Positions 54,013-63,073 of a stretch of DNA of 64,000 nt are shown one piece after another. Positions within the stretch are counted from its first letter, which is position 1. Each line of letters begins with the position of its first letter. The DNA comes from Denitratimonas sp037478135 (lineage in GTDB: Bacteria; Pseudomonadota; Gammaproteobacteria; Xanthomonadales; Xanthomonadaceae). The notes under the pieces are model-generated. The model saw only the letters and a list, made by a program, of their open reading frames with translations, did not search any database and was not told the origin of the DNA. Location of the stretch: assembly GCF_037478135.1 (NCBI RefSeq), contig NZ_JBBHDV010000006.1, positions 1 through 64,000 on the forward strand, given 5' to 3'. The position numbers were made by a program, and so were the translations under genes.

Positions 54013-56145
54013 TCATTCCCCCAACCACCGCGCCAGCCAGTCATGCACTTCGGTGTAGAAGTAGCGGCTGTTGCCCCCCTTCAGGATCCAGTGGTTTTCA
54101 TCCGGGAAAACCACCAGTCGGCTTTCAACCTGCTGACGCTGCAGCGCGGTCCAGTATTCCAGGCCGTTGTTGATCGGCACGCGGAAATCCTTTTCGCCGA
54201 AGGTCACCAGCGTCGGGGTCTTGAAGTTGGCGGCCAGGCGGATCGGATTCTGTTCGCGCCAGACCTCGCCCTGCTCCCAAACCGGACCACCGAAGGAGGC
54301 CTCGCGCGACCAGGCCACGTCGCTGGTACCCCATTGCGCTTCCAGATTCACCAGCCCGGCGTGGCTGATCAGGCAGCGGTAGCGCTCGGTCGTGCCCTGC
54401 ATCCAGTTGGCCAGATGGCCGCCGTAACTGGCGCCACCGGCGCACTGGCGCTCGCCATCGATGAAGTCGAAACGCGCGATCGCGGCATCGGCCGAGGCGT
54501 TGATGTCCAGCGCCGGACCGCGCAGCGGATCGCCGATGATGCCGCGCGCGAATTCTTCACCGAAGCCGGTCGAGCCGGTGTAGTTGGTCAGCAGCACCAC
54601 GTAACCAGGCGCCGCCAGCAGGTGGTAGTTCCAGCGAAGCACCCAGGCATCGCGCCACATGGTGTGCGGGCCGCCGTGCATCAGCACCAGCAGCGGATAC
54701 TTCTTGGCCGGATCGAAACCGGGCGGGCGCAGCAGCATGTTGTGGATGCGGCGGCCATCGCGTTCGACCCAGAAATGCTCCAGCGGCGCCAGATCCAGCG
54801 CCTCAGCACGGGTTGCGGTGAACGCAGTCAGCGCGTGGTGGCGGCCGCGGACCGGATCGATGCGGACGATTTCCGGTGGCCGTGTGGCGCTTTCATGGGT
54901 GCCCAGCAGCACCGCGTTGCGGCCGCTGCCGCCGAGTACCAGATTGCTGTAAAGCCCCTGCTCCGGGCGTGCCACCAGACGCGCGGCTGCGCCATCGAAA
55001 CCACCACGGAACACCGCTTCCTGGCCGTCGATCTCGCTGGACACCAGCGCTTCGTCGCCCGATGGCGGCGCGATCACATAGCTGGATATCGAACGCCCCA
55101 GTTCCATTTCCAGTTCGCGCCGCGGCCGCATCGAGGGCCAGTCGAAACGCACCAGACGGGTGGCGTTGTAGGTTGAATCGGTGCGCGGCCCGAGCAGCGC
55201 GAACAGGCGCTTGCCATCAGGCGAGAAACGCAGCGTGCTGTAGCCATCGTCCGGCTCTTCGCCATCGCGGCCGGTCAGGCGACGCGGCTCGCCTCCGTCC
55301 AGCGACACCTGCCAGATGTCCAGATGGGTGAACGAATAAGCACTGCGATGGCGGTTGCGGCTGGCCACGAACAGCACCGACTTGCCATCCGGCGCCCAGA
55401 CCGGATCCAGTTCCTGCGTGCCCAGCCCGCCGCGACCGCCGTAACCGGGTGACTGCACCAGCTCGCTGCCGGCCAGCAGATTTTTCGCCTCACCACCCTC
55501 CAGCGGCTGCACGAATACCTGCGGCACGCGCTCACCGATCCAGCGATCCCAGCTGCGGATCGGGAAGCCGGTATAGACCCGCGCGCTGTAATCACGCGCC
55601 TTCTCTTCGTCCATGATGCGGCGCTGCTCGGCATCGTCGCGCACGCCCGGATGGACATCGCTGACGAACAGGATCCGGCTGCCATCGGGCGAAAACTGCG
55701 GCGCCCGCGCACCGGTCGAAATCTGCGTGATGCGGCGCGCTTCGCCGCCATCCAGATCCAGCACGTAGATCTGCTGCGCCTCATCACCGGCACGGCGTGC
55801 GGCGAAGGCCAGACGCGAGCTGTCGGGGCTGAACACCGGCGTGTTCTCGCTGCCCTGTCCGCCGGTCAGGCGGCGCGGCACCGCACTGCCGTCGGTGCTC
55901 AGCAGCCACAGATCGCTGTACTGCTTGTCCGGGTCATAGGCCGGCTCCAGCACCGGCACCACGGCCCGGCTCCCATCCGGGCTGATCACCGCCGGCGACA
56001 CGCGCGGCATCAGCCACAGCGCCTCATGCGTGATCGCGGTCTTGCCGTCAACCGCGCCGGTATCCGCCCTTGCCGTATCGCTGAGCGGCAATGCAGCCGC
56101 CAGCACCAACCAGCCTCCCAGCCACCACGCGCCCGCCTTCCGCAT
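54013..56145 (-). CDS. secreted S9-family (acylaminoacyl/dipeptidyl) peptidase
   Basis: A 710-residue exported serine peptidase. A signal peptide (ending A-R-A) leads to a beta-propeller of WD-like blades (about 60-420), then an alpha/beta hydrolase domain with the nucleophile Ser in G-G-A-S-Y-G-G-H, the Asp in F-G-E-K-D-F-R-V-P and the His in D-E-N-H-W-I. It probably cleaves oligopeptides. ATG at 56145 has GGAGG 6 bases upstream; longer readings have no support. Monocistronic between the nor cluster and a nucleotidyltransferase gene. Confidence 0.92.
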   Translation of the reverse strand: MRKAGAWWLGGWLVLAAALPLSDTARADTGAVDGKTAITHEALWLMPRVSPAVISPDGSRAVVPVLEPAYDPDKQYSDLWLLSTDGSAVPRRLTGGQGSENTPVFSPDSSRLAFAARRAGDEAQQIYVLDLDGGEARRITQISTGARAPQFSPDGSRILFVSDVHPGVRDDAEQRRIMDEEKARDYSARVYTGFPIRSWDRWIGERVPQVFVQPLEGGEAKNLLAGSELVQSPGYGGRGGLGTQELDPVWAPDGKSVLFVASRNRHRSAYSFTHLDIWQVSLDGGEPRRLTGRDGEEPDDGYSTLRFSPDGKRLFALLGPRTDSTYNATRLVRFDWPSMRPRRELEMELGRSISSYVIAPPSGDEALVSSEIDGQEAVFRGGFDGAAARLVARPEQGLYSNLVLGGSGRNAVLLGTHESATRPPEIVRIDPVRGRHHALTAFTATRAEALDLAPLEHFWVERDGRRIHNMLLRPPGFDPAKKYPLLVLMHGGPHTMWRDAWVLRWNYHLLAAPGYVVLLTNYTGSTGFGEEFARGIIGDPLRGPALDINASADAAIARFDFIDGERQCAGGASYGGHLANWMQGTTERYRCLISHAGLVNLEAQWGTSDVAWSREASFGGPVWEQGEVWREQNPIRLAANFKTPTLVTFGEKDFRVPINNGLEYWTALQRQQVESRLVVFPDENHWILKGGNSRYFYTEVHDWLARWLGE

Positions 56146-56348
56146 CTTCCGCCTCCGAATCAATCCGCCGTCATGCCGGCAACAGGACCGGGATCGTAAC
56201 AGCGGCAGATGTGCACGACCGTGGACGGGTACGCGCAAGACGGCATGCAAAGCGCTGCCGCCGCTCCCGTCCGAGTCGGGAACGGCGGCACCGTGACCCG
56301 GGCTGCGGGTTCGTCCGCAAACGACACCCGGCCGGATCCCCCCCCTTG

Positions 56349-58031
56349 TCAGGCCGCAGGATGCATCGGCAACAACGCCTCCCGTGCCGGCTGATCGACA
56401 CGCGTTTCCAACGAGGCCAGGAAGCGCCAGACAAACAGCAAGGTCACCAGCAGCAATCCCGGATAGCCCACCCAGGCCAGCACGTAGGGCAGGGTCGGAT
56501 CGCCGGCCTGGACGCTGGCCAGATTGAAGCTCAGCAATCCCAGCGTGATGACCGCACCGAAGAACCACATGCTCGCCAGCCACAGGCTGCTCTCATACCT
56601 GGTCAACGTCCGTCCCCAACCGGTGGCGACGGCAGCGCGCGGCGGCGCGTACGCATCGCTTGCAGGCCGCACGCGGCGATGGCCGATGGTGAGCAGGTCC
56701 CAGACGATCACCCCGGCCCCGACGGTGAACAGCGCGCCGAACAGCGGCACCAGCATCTTGAAGAAGTTCATCGCCGGGAACACATCGCCGCCGAACCAGT
56801 CCAGCCCCAGCGTGCGATAGGCGAACACCTGCACCGTGCCGCCGAGCGCGAACGCGAACGCCATGCCCAGCATGCCGACGAACACCAGCCAGAAGCCGAG
56901 CTTGCCGATGCGCTCGTCGTAGCGTTCGACGCCGCGCATCAACGGCACCGCATAGTAGGCCGCCGCCAGCCCCAGCATGCCGAAGGTGCCGAACAGCGCC
57001 AGGTGCGCATGCGCCGGCGTCACCCAGGTGCCGTGCGACCAGACGTTGGTAAGCGCGAAGGTCATGGTGAAACCCAGGATGCCCGCGCCCACCTGTTCGA
57101 GCACCACCGAACCCAGGATGAAATAGAACGCCGGCGCATTCTTCAGCGGTCGCCGGTCGTGGTGCGCATCCAGGTAGACGTGCCAGAAGCAGAAGATCAG
57201 CGGCAGCGGCTCCAGCGCGCTGAACAGCGAACCCCAGAACTGCCAGAATTCCGGCGTGCCGATCCAGAAATAATGGTGCGCATTGCCGATCAGCCCCGAT
57301 AGCCACACCAGCGCCACACCCCAGAACACCGCGTAGCCCACACTCTTGACCTTGGCATCGAACAGCAGCACCAGCAGGAAGCCGACCAGCGCGATGTGGA
57401 TCACCTCCCACACCCCTTCCACCCAGTAGTGCACCACGTACCAGCGGAAGTACTCGCTCATATCCTGGCGTTCGATGAAGAACAGCCCGAAGATCCACAC
57501 CAGTGTCAGCGCGATCACGCCCAGCGCCAGCGCCCAGTGGATCTCGTTCCAGTCCTTGCGTGGCGGGAAGGTGCGCAGCACCACGTAAGCCAGGATCGAG
57601 AAACCGATCAGGATGACGATGTCGGCCGCCCGCCCGGCCTCCAGATACTCCAGCCCCTCATGGATCCACGGCTGCCCCATCCACCAGCCGGCGATGCCCT
57701 CGCGCGCAAAACCCTGCGCCACGACATTCCAGATCGTCACCGCCAGCAACGCGTAGAACAGGAACTTGATCATCCACGGTGCCGCCAGCTCGCGTTTGGA
57801 CAGCAGCGGCCCAACGAACAGGATCGTGCCGATGAAACCGGCCAGGATCCAGATGATGCCCAGGTTCAGATGCTCGGACCGTGCGATGTTGAAGTTGAGC
57901 CTGCCTTCCAGCAGCGACGGATCGATGTGCTGCAACGCAATCAGCAGGCCGAAGCCGACCTGGAGCGCGAACAGCACCAGCATCAGCATGAAGAAGCGCA
58001 TGCTCAGGCGCTGGGTCTGGTACTGGATCAT
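56349..58031 (-). CDS. norB: nitric oxide reductase large subunit (NorB-like)
   Basis: A 560-residue membrane protein with about 14 transmembrane segments, two more than typical cNOR NorB (about 450-475 residues). It has all the NOR catalytic residues: H54 for low-spin haem b; H201 in V-V-H-Y-W-V-E-G-V-W-E with Glu205, and H252-H253 for the FeB site; E274 in A-L-E-P-L-P; H341 and H343 for haems b3 and b. The Tyr-His pair of oxidases is absent. It reduces NO to N2O in the inner membrane. The ATG overlaps the norC stop by 4 bases. Confidence 0.85.
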   Translation of the reverse strand: MIQYQTQRLSMRFFMLMLVLFALQVGFGLLIALQHIDPSLLEGRLNFNIARSEHLNLGIIWILAGFIGTILFVGPLLSKRELAAPWMIKFLFYALLAVTIWNVVAQGFAREGIAGWWMGQPWIHEGLEYLEAGRAADIVILIGFSILAYVVLRTFPPRKDWNEIHWALALGVIALTLVWIFGLFFIERQDMSEYFRWYVVHYWVEGVWEVIHIALVGFLLVLLFDAKVKSVGYAVFWGVALVWLSGLIGNAHHYFWIGTPEFWQFWGSLFSALEPLPLIFCFWHVYLDAHHDRRPLKNAPAFYFILGSVVLEQVGAGILGFTMTFALTNVWSHGTWVTPAHAHLALFGTFGMLGLAAAYYAVPLMRGVERYDERIGKLGFWLVFVGMLGMAFAFALGGTVQVFAYRTLGLDWFGGDVFPAMNFFKMLVPLFGALFTVGAGVIVWDLLTIGHRRVRPASDAYAPPRAAVATGWGRTLTRYESSLWLASMWFFGAVITLGLLSFNLASVQAGDPTLPYVLAWVGYPGLLLVTLLFVWRFLASLETRVDQPAREALLPMHPAA

Positions 58032-58993
58032 TGTGCTTCTCCCGACAGGGTGCGCAGATAGGCGACGATGGCGTCGACCTGCTCGGCGGAAAGCAGCGCG
58101 TCATAGCTGGGCATCGTGCCGGCGGCGAAACCGGCCCGCAGCGCGGCATCGGAAAAGCGGATCGACTCGGCCAGATAGGCATCGTCGGCCAGCACCTGGC
58201 GGCCGTCGTCCAGCGTCACCTGCGAACCGTGCAGGCCGCCCCAGCCCGGGCCGATCAAGGTGCCGGCATCGGTCGCATGGCAGGCGGTGCAGGCGAAATC
58301 GGCCACCAGCCTTTCTCCCATCGCCACCGGATCCTCCGGCGCTGCCGCGGCTACCGCATCGGGGGTCACGGTGGCCGCGACGGCAGCGCCGGGCATCGGA
58401 CTGGCCAGCGCGAACGCCAGCCCGTCCACCTTGGGCGGCGGGGGCCAGCCTTCGGTATTCATCATCGAGGTGTAACGCAGGAACGCGATCAGCTTGCCCA
58501 CCTCGCCGGGGCGGAAGCGCAGGTTCGGCATATGGGTGCTGCCGCCGCCACGCCGCGCGACACGTTCGGCAGCAGCGGGATATCGCGCCAGGTATTCATC
58601 GATCGAATCGATGCCGGTGGCCGCAATCTGCTCGGGCTTTTGCAACTGCACCTGCACCGCCGCCGCTGTCGGCCAACCGCGCGCCGAAGGCATGAAGGCT
58701 TCCAGCCAGGCCGGCCCGGCCAGTTCGTAAATATTGGTCAGGTCCGGGCCGAGGTAGGCGCCATTGCCCAACAGGGTGTGGCAACCCATGCAGTTGTAGG
58801 CCTGGAACACGCGCCTGCCCTCGACCGCGCCGAACTCGCCGTAGCTCACGTCGGCCGGGATCACCTGCCCGCGCGAATCCAGGAACGAGGCCACCGACAG
58901 CAATACGAAGATCAGCGCCATCGCACTCAGCACCCCGAGCGCCATCCGCCGCAGCCGGCCTTCGTGGCAGGGTTGTCCGGGCTTGCAGCTCAT
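58028..58993 (-). CDS. norC: diheme cytochrome c subunit of NO reductase (NorC-like)
   Basis: A 321-residue protein with an N-terminal membrane anchor (20-39) and two c-type haem sites: C68-M-G-C71-H72 in Y-N-C-M-G-C-H-T-L-L-G-N-G-A-Y, the NorC signature, and C235-T-A-C238-H239 in a second domain joined by an Ala/Pro linker. Standard NorC (about 145-150 residues) has one haem, so this is a fusion or extension with an additional cytochrome c domain, probably giving it an on-board electron donor. Met155 and a Met in the last 35 residues are possible axial ligands. GGAGGG precedes the ATG. Confidence 0.88.
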   Translation of the reverse strand: MSCKPGQPCHEGRLRRMALGVLSAMALIFVLLSVASFLDSRGQVIPADVSYGEFGAVEGRRVFQAYNCMGCHTLLGNGAYLGPDLTNIYELAGPAWLEAFMPSARGWPTAAAVQVQLQKPEQIAATGIDSIDEYLARYPAAAERVARRGGGSTHMPNLRFRPGEVGKLIAFLRYTSMMNTEGWPPPPKVDGLAFALASPMPGAAVAATVTPDAVAAAAPEDPVAMGERLVADFACTACHATDAGTLIGPGWGGLHGSQVTLDDGRQVLADDAYLAESIRFSDAALRAGFAAGTMPSYDALLSAEQVDAIVAYLRTLSGEAQ

Positions 58994-59262
58994 GGCCGGC
59001 CCTCCCCGTTTCCATCGGCGCGGCGCGCGGCCTCGATCAGCTCGGCACGCTCCAATTCATCGTGTTCGAACAGCGTGCGCAGCGCGATCAGGAACACGTA
59101 GAACACGTACACCGCCAACACGAAGCCCAGCACGAAGTAGATCAGCCAGGCCCAGCGCGACTCGGCCCAGTATTCGAAATCCCTCCAGTACGGCCAGGAC
59201 AGCAACAACGCTGCGACACTGGCAAAAACCGACAGCCCCAAATCCATGATGCGTGTAGACAT
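58990..59262 (-). CDS. small two-helix membrane protein of the nor operon
   Basis: A 90-residue protein with two transmembrane helices (about 7-25 and 38-62) and a charged C-terminal tail with E-L-E-R-A-E-L-I-E-A-A-R-R. It has no known family. The start at 59262 with GGGGAGGGGGC before the ATG is clear; the longer reading to 59379 runs into the FNR/Dnr box. It overlaps norC by 4 bases and is the first gene of the nor operon. It may be a small assembly or anchoring subunit, comparable in position to NorE- or CcoQ-like proteins. Confidence 0.75.
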   Translation of the reverse strand: MSTRIMDLGLSVFASVAALLLSWPYWRDFEYWAESRWAWLIYFVLGFVLAVYVFYVFLIALRTLFEHDELERAELIEAARRADGNGEGRP

Positions 59263-59372
59263 GCCCCCTCCCCACGAAGCAACCCTCGGTGCGTGGCGGT
59301 AGCCGCCAGCAGCCCGGTCAGTGTTCGTTTTCCCTTGTGTCTCGACGCTACGGCGCGTACGCCGCGAAGGCC

Positions 59373-59386
59373 TTGACAAATGTCAA
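59373..59386 (-). promoter_or_regulatory. FNR/Dnr box of the nor operon
   Basis: TTGACAAATGTCAA is a perfect palindrome of the FNR/CRP-type, close to the Dnr/NnrR consensus. Spacing to the TAGCGT -10 fits class II activation, with a start near 59338 and a leader of about 75 bases. This implies induction by low oxygen and NO. Confidence 0.8.
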
Positions 59387-59538
59387 GCAGCGGGCAGGCG
59401 CGAGGGGCAGCGAGCGCCGATCAGATGCGTGTTGAAGCGGGCTTGGCCGCGATCCGGATGCGGGGACCCGGTCGGAAAAGCCTCATCGCCGCCACAATCA
59501 TTGCCGCACATCAGCCGGACTTGCGTATGGAAAACCGT

Positions 59539-59554
59539 CCTCCCTGCGGGGAGG
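59539..59554 (-). terminator. terminator after the UbiB-family gene
   Basis: CCTCCC and GGGAGG form a 6-bp stem around TGCG. On the minus strand it is followed by ACGGTTTTCC. It lies 29 bases after the stop of the UbiB-family gene. Confidence 0.6.
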
Positions 59555-59582
59555 AAAAACGGACATGCCGATGGCGCGTGGC

Positions 59583-61268
59583 TCAGCGCCCACCACGCAG
59601 GATCGACACCAGCACCCAGACCCCGCCGATTGCGGCACCGATGAAGCCCAGCACGCCGAAACTGGACACGCTGGACAACGATATCGGCCCCTTGATGTTC
59701 ATCACAATGGCCGAACCCACGATCAGCGCCGAAGTCACCAGACCCACGGTCAGGCGGCTGACGGCGCGATCCAGCTGATCGCCGAAACGCTTGAGCGAGG
59801 TCACTTCGACCTGCACCTGGAATTGCCCGCGCCGCGCCGCACGCAGGATCTGCTTGAGATCCTTGGGCAGCCCGGAAACGAAATCCAGCGCATTGGAAAA
59901 CAGGTTCCAGCCACGCCGCGCCAGCACCAGCGGCGAATACTGTTCCAGCAGCGCCGCGCCGAGGAAAGGTTCGGCTACCGCCGCCATGTCGAAATCCGGG
60001 TCCAGCTCGCGCGCCATGCCTTCCAGCGTCACGAACGCCTTCAGCATCAGCGCCAGATCCGGCGGCAGGGTCAGGCCGTTGTCGCGCAACACAGCAGTCA
60101 TGTCGGCCAGCATCCGGCCGAATCCCAGATGCTTGAGCGGCACGCCACGGTAGTTGTCGATGAAGGCGTCGATCTCGCAGGTCAGCTGGTCTTCGTCGAT
60201 ATCGGCGTTGCCGCTCCAGTCCAGCAGCACGTCGGCGACCGCATCCACCTGCTGCGTGGCCAGGCCGTGCAGCAGCCGCGCGATCTGGTAGCGGCGCTCG
60301 GTGGAAAGCCGCCCGACCATGCCGAAATCGATCAGCGCGATACGGTTTTCCGGCAGGAAGAAGACATTGCCCGGATGCGGATCGGCGTGGAAGAAACCGT
60401 CTTCCAGCACCATCTTCAGGATCGTCGCGGCCCCGGTGCAGGCCAGTTCGTGGCGATCCAGCCCGGCGCCATCCAGTCGGTGCATCTGGCTGCCGGGGAT
60501 GCCGGGAATGAAATCCTGCACGTTCAGCCGCTCGCCGACGTATTGCCAGTGCACACGCGGGATTTCGATCTCCGGGTGCTCGTCGAAGTTCTGCATGATG
60601 CGTTCGGCACTGCGGCATTCGGCGGCGAAATCCAGCTCGCGCCGCAGCGAGATCGCGAATTGCCGCACCACATCACGCGGGTGGTAGCGTTTCAGGTCCG
60701 GCATTTCGGCTTCGACGATCTCGGCCAGACGCGCCAGCAAACGCAGATCGGCCTCGATCGTGGGGCGGATGCCGGGCCGGCGCACCTTCAGCACCACGCG
60801 CGTGCCGTCCTCCAGTTTCGCCAGATAGGCCTGCCCGAGCGAGCCGGCGGCCAGCGGCTTTTCCTCCAGCTGGTCGAACACCTCGTGCGGATCGGCGCCC
60901 AGATCCTGGGTCAGTTGTTCGCGGATCTTGTCGAACGGCACCGCCGGCACCGCGTTCTGCAGGCGACTCAGTTCGGCGATCCATTCGGGCGTGATCAGAT
61001 CCACGCGCGTGGCCATGACCTGCCCGAGCTTGACGAAGGTGGGGCCCAGTTCCTCCAGCACGCGCCGCACCCGCTGCGGCGGCGACAGTTCCAGCAGGTC
61101 TTCGGTGCGGCCGTGCCAGTGCAGCACGCGGCCGGCGCGTTCCAGCACCCGCGCCATGCCGACGCGCTGCACCACATCGCCGAAGCCGTAGCGGATCAGC
61201 ACCGCAGCAATCTCCTGCACCCGGCCCAGATCACGCACCGCGCTCAACGCATCCCACAACATCGACAT
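59583..61268 (-). CDS. UbiB/ABC1-family atypical kinase-like protein
   Basis: A 561-residue protein with the UbiB/ADCK fold: the K-x-G-Q motif in F-V-K-L-G-Q, the A-A-G-S-L-G-Q loop that replaces the nucleotide-binding Gly-rich loop, Lys in V-V-L-K-V-R-R-P-G, the H-A-D-P-H-P-G-N catalytic loop and the D-F-G-M motif. Two C-terminal transmembrane helices (about 515-560) anchor it to the inner membrane, as in UbiB. UbiB supports ubiquinone synthesis. Start at 61268 has AAGGAG seven bases upstream. It is divergent from the TerC gene. It could be UbiB itself or a paralogue; no ubi neighbour is present. Confidence 0.85.
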   Translation of the reverse strand: MSMLWDALSAVRDLGRVQEIAAVLIRYGFGDVVQRVGMARVLERAGRVLHWHGRTEDLLELSPPQRVRRVLEELGPTFVKLGQVMATRVDLITPEWIAELSRLQNAVPAVPFDKIREQLTQDLGADPHEVFDQLEEKPLAAGSLGQAYLAKLEDGTRVVLKVRRPGIRPTIEADLRLLARLAEIVEAEMPDLKRYHPRDVVRQFAISLRRELDFAAECRSAERIMQNFDEHPEIEIPRVHWQYVGERLNVQDFIPGIPGSQMHRLDGAGLDRHELACTGAATILKMVLEDGFFHADPHPGNVFFLPENRIALIDFGMVGRLSTERRYQIARLLHGLATQQVDAVADVLLDWSGNADIDEDQLTCEIDAFIDNYRGVPLKHLGFGRMLADMTAVLRDNGLTLPPDLALMLKAFVTLEGMARELDPDFDMAAVAEPFLGAALLEQYSPLVLARRGWNLFSNALDFVSGLPKDLKQILRAARRGQFQVQVEVTSLKRFGDQLDRAVSRLTVGLVTSALIVGSAIVMNIKGPISLSSVSSFGVLGFIGAAIGGVWVLVSILRGGR

Positions 61269-61425
61269 GCCCGGACTCCTTGTCACCAGGGTTGCGAGCT
61301 TATCCCGGTCATGGGCTCCGCGTGACACGCGCGCTCACCGCTTGCTGGCATAAATTTGCCCCGGTGCTGGCGCCTGCCCGGCCGTGCTGGGAAGATAGGG
61401 GCCCCACGGCAGCCCGAATACGCAC

Positions 61426-62979
61426 ATGGAATGGCTATCTGACCCAACCATATGGATGGGTCTTGCGACCCTGGTGATCCTCGAGATCATCCTGGGCATC
61501 GACAACCTCGTTTTCATTGCGATCCTGGCAGACAAGCTGCCACCCCACCAACGCGACAAGGCCCGCCTGATCGGCCTGAGCCTGGCGCTGCTGATGCGGC
61601 TGGTGCTGCTGGCCACGCTGTCGTGGATGATGCAGCTGACCAAACCGCTGTTCTCGCTGCTGGGGCACCCGTTTTCCGGGCGCGACCTGATCCTGCTGGG
61701 CGGCGGCCTGTTCCTGCTGTTCAAGGCCACCACCGAATTGCACGAACGTCTGGAAGGACGCGACCACGAAGAAACCGGCAACCGCGTCTACGCCAGCTTC
61801 GGCGTGGTTGTCACCCAGATCGTCATCCTGGACGCGGTGTTCTCGCTGGATTCGGTGATCACCGCGGTCGGCATGGTGGATCAACTCGGCGTGATGTACG
61901 CCGCGGTCATCATCGCGATGGCCACGATGATGCTGGCGAGCAAGCCGCTGACCGAGTTCGTCAACCGTCACGCCACGGTGGTGATCCTGTGCCTGGGCTT
62001 CCTGCTGATGATCGGCTTCAGCCTCGTGGCCGAAGGCCTGGGCTTCAAGATTCCGAAGGGATACCTGTACGCGGCGATCGCGTTCTCGATCCTGATCGAG
62101 ATCTTCAATCAGTGGTCGCAGTACAACCGCACCAAGGCCGAACGCAAGCTGCCCCTGCGCCAGCGCACCGCCGATGCGGTGCTGCGCCTGCTTGGCTCGC
62201 GCCCGGCGGAAGCCGGCAGCGAAGGCGAGCCGGCCAGCGACAGCACCGATGCCAGTGAAGAACCCGGTCTGGAAGCCGCCGAACACGACATGATCCGCAG
62301 CGTGCTGACCCTAGCCGAACGCTCGGTCGCCAGCGTCATGACGGTGCGCCCGGACATCCAGTGGATCGACAGCCGGCGCGGGCTGGAAGACGCCACCGCA
62401 CGCCTGATCAAATCCCCGCACACCCGCCTGCTGGTCTGCGATGGCGATCTGGACAACCTGCAGGGCGTGGTGCAAAGCCGCGATCTGCTTTCCGGCGTAC
62501 TCTCCGGCAAGTCGCTGTCACTGGCCGAATACCTGCGCGAGCCGGTCACGCTGCCCGAATCCACCACCGCGCTGCAGGCGCTGGAAAGCATCCGCGAGCA
62601 CCCGATCCCGCTGGCCGTGGTGGTCAACGAATACGGCGGTGTCGAAGGCCTGGTCACCGCCAACGACCTGCTGGCCGCGATCGCCGGCGATCTGGCCGAC
62701 ACCCGCGATGCCGAATACGGCGCCGAGAAGCAGAAAGACGGCAGCTGGATCGTCGATGCCTCGATGTCGATGGAAGACCTGCAACGCGCCACCGACATCG
62801 CGCTGGAACGCAACCCGGCCTATGTCACCGTTTCCGGCCTGTTCCTGCACCTGCTCGAACGCCTGCCGGAAGTCGGCGACAGCGTCCGTTCCGGCGACTG
62901 GACTCTGGAAGTGCTCTCGCTTGAGCGCCGCCGCGTCGGGCTGGCACGCATGACCCCGGCCAGCGACGAACAGGAATGA
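61426..62979 (+). CDS. TerC-family membrane protein with CBS and CorC/HlyC domains
   Basis: A 517-residue membrane protein. Residues 1-225 are a TerC domain with seven membrane helices, including L-E-I-I-L-G-I-D-N-L-V-F at 19-30 and L-D-S-V-I-T-A-V-G in a later helix, with Asp residues that probably bind metal. Two CBS repeats (about 290-410) and a CorC/HlyC domain (about 430-510) form the C-terminus, as in E. coli YoaE/YegH. Such proteins are linked to Mn or other divalent cation homeostasis. I looked for an Mn (yybP-ykoY) riboswitch upstream and saw no convincing one. Divergent from the UbiB-family gene. Confidence 0.9.
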   Translation: MEWLSDPTIWMGLATLVILEIILGIDNLVFIAILADKLPPHQRDKARLIGLSLALLMRLVLLATLSWMMQLTKPLFSLLGHPFSGRDLILLGGGLFLLFKATTELHERLEGRDHEETGNRVYASFGVVVTQIVILDAVFSLDSVITAVGMVDQLGVMYAAVIIAMATMMLASKPLTEFVNRHATVVILCLGFLLMIGFSLVAEGLGFKIPKGYLYAAIAFSILIEIFNQWSQYNRTKAERKLPLRQRTADAVLRLLGSRPAEAGSEGEPASDSTDASEEPGLEAAEHDMIRSVLTLAERSVASVMTVRPDIQWIDSRRGLEDATARLIKSPHTRLLVCDGDLDNLQGVVQSRDLLSGVLSGKSLSLAEYLREPVTLPESTTALQALESIREHPIPLAVVVNEYGGVEGLVTANDLLAAIAGDLADTRDAEYGAEKQKDGSWIVDASMSMEDLQRATDIALERNPAYVTVSGLFLHLLERLPEVGDSVRSGDWTLEVLSLERRRVGLARMTPASDEQE

Positions 62980-63073
62980 TGCCGGGCCGCTGACACGCCG
63001 TCCGCTGCCGCCAGCACAGGGTGGGCCGGTTACCATGGCCGGTCCGGTTTCACCCACCCTTGCAGGAATCCCG

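Larger units (their letters stand above)
59263..59582. other. leader and promoter region of the nor operon
   Basis: This 320-base gap between the small nor gene and the ubiB-family gene holds the FNR/Dnr box (59373-59386), a TAGCGT -10-like sequence at 59345-59350 on the minus strand (about 32 bases from the box centre, as expected for a class II site), and the terminator of the kinase-like gene at 59539-59554. No other gene is seen. Confidence 0.6.

Noticed and set aside
59565..61325. Plus-strand open frame of 586 residues opposite the UbiB-family gene
   Set aside because: Shadow frame; the minus strand has the complete UbiB signature set.
61269..61425. Mn-sensing yybP-ykoY riboswitch before the TerC gene
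   Set aside because: The short divergent region lacks the conserved yybP-ykoY sequence blocks; only a loose GCCGTG/CACGGC hairpin is seen.
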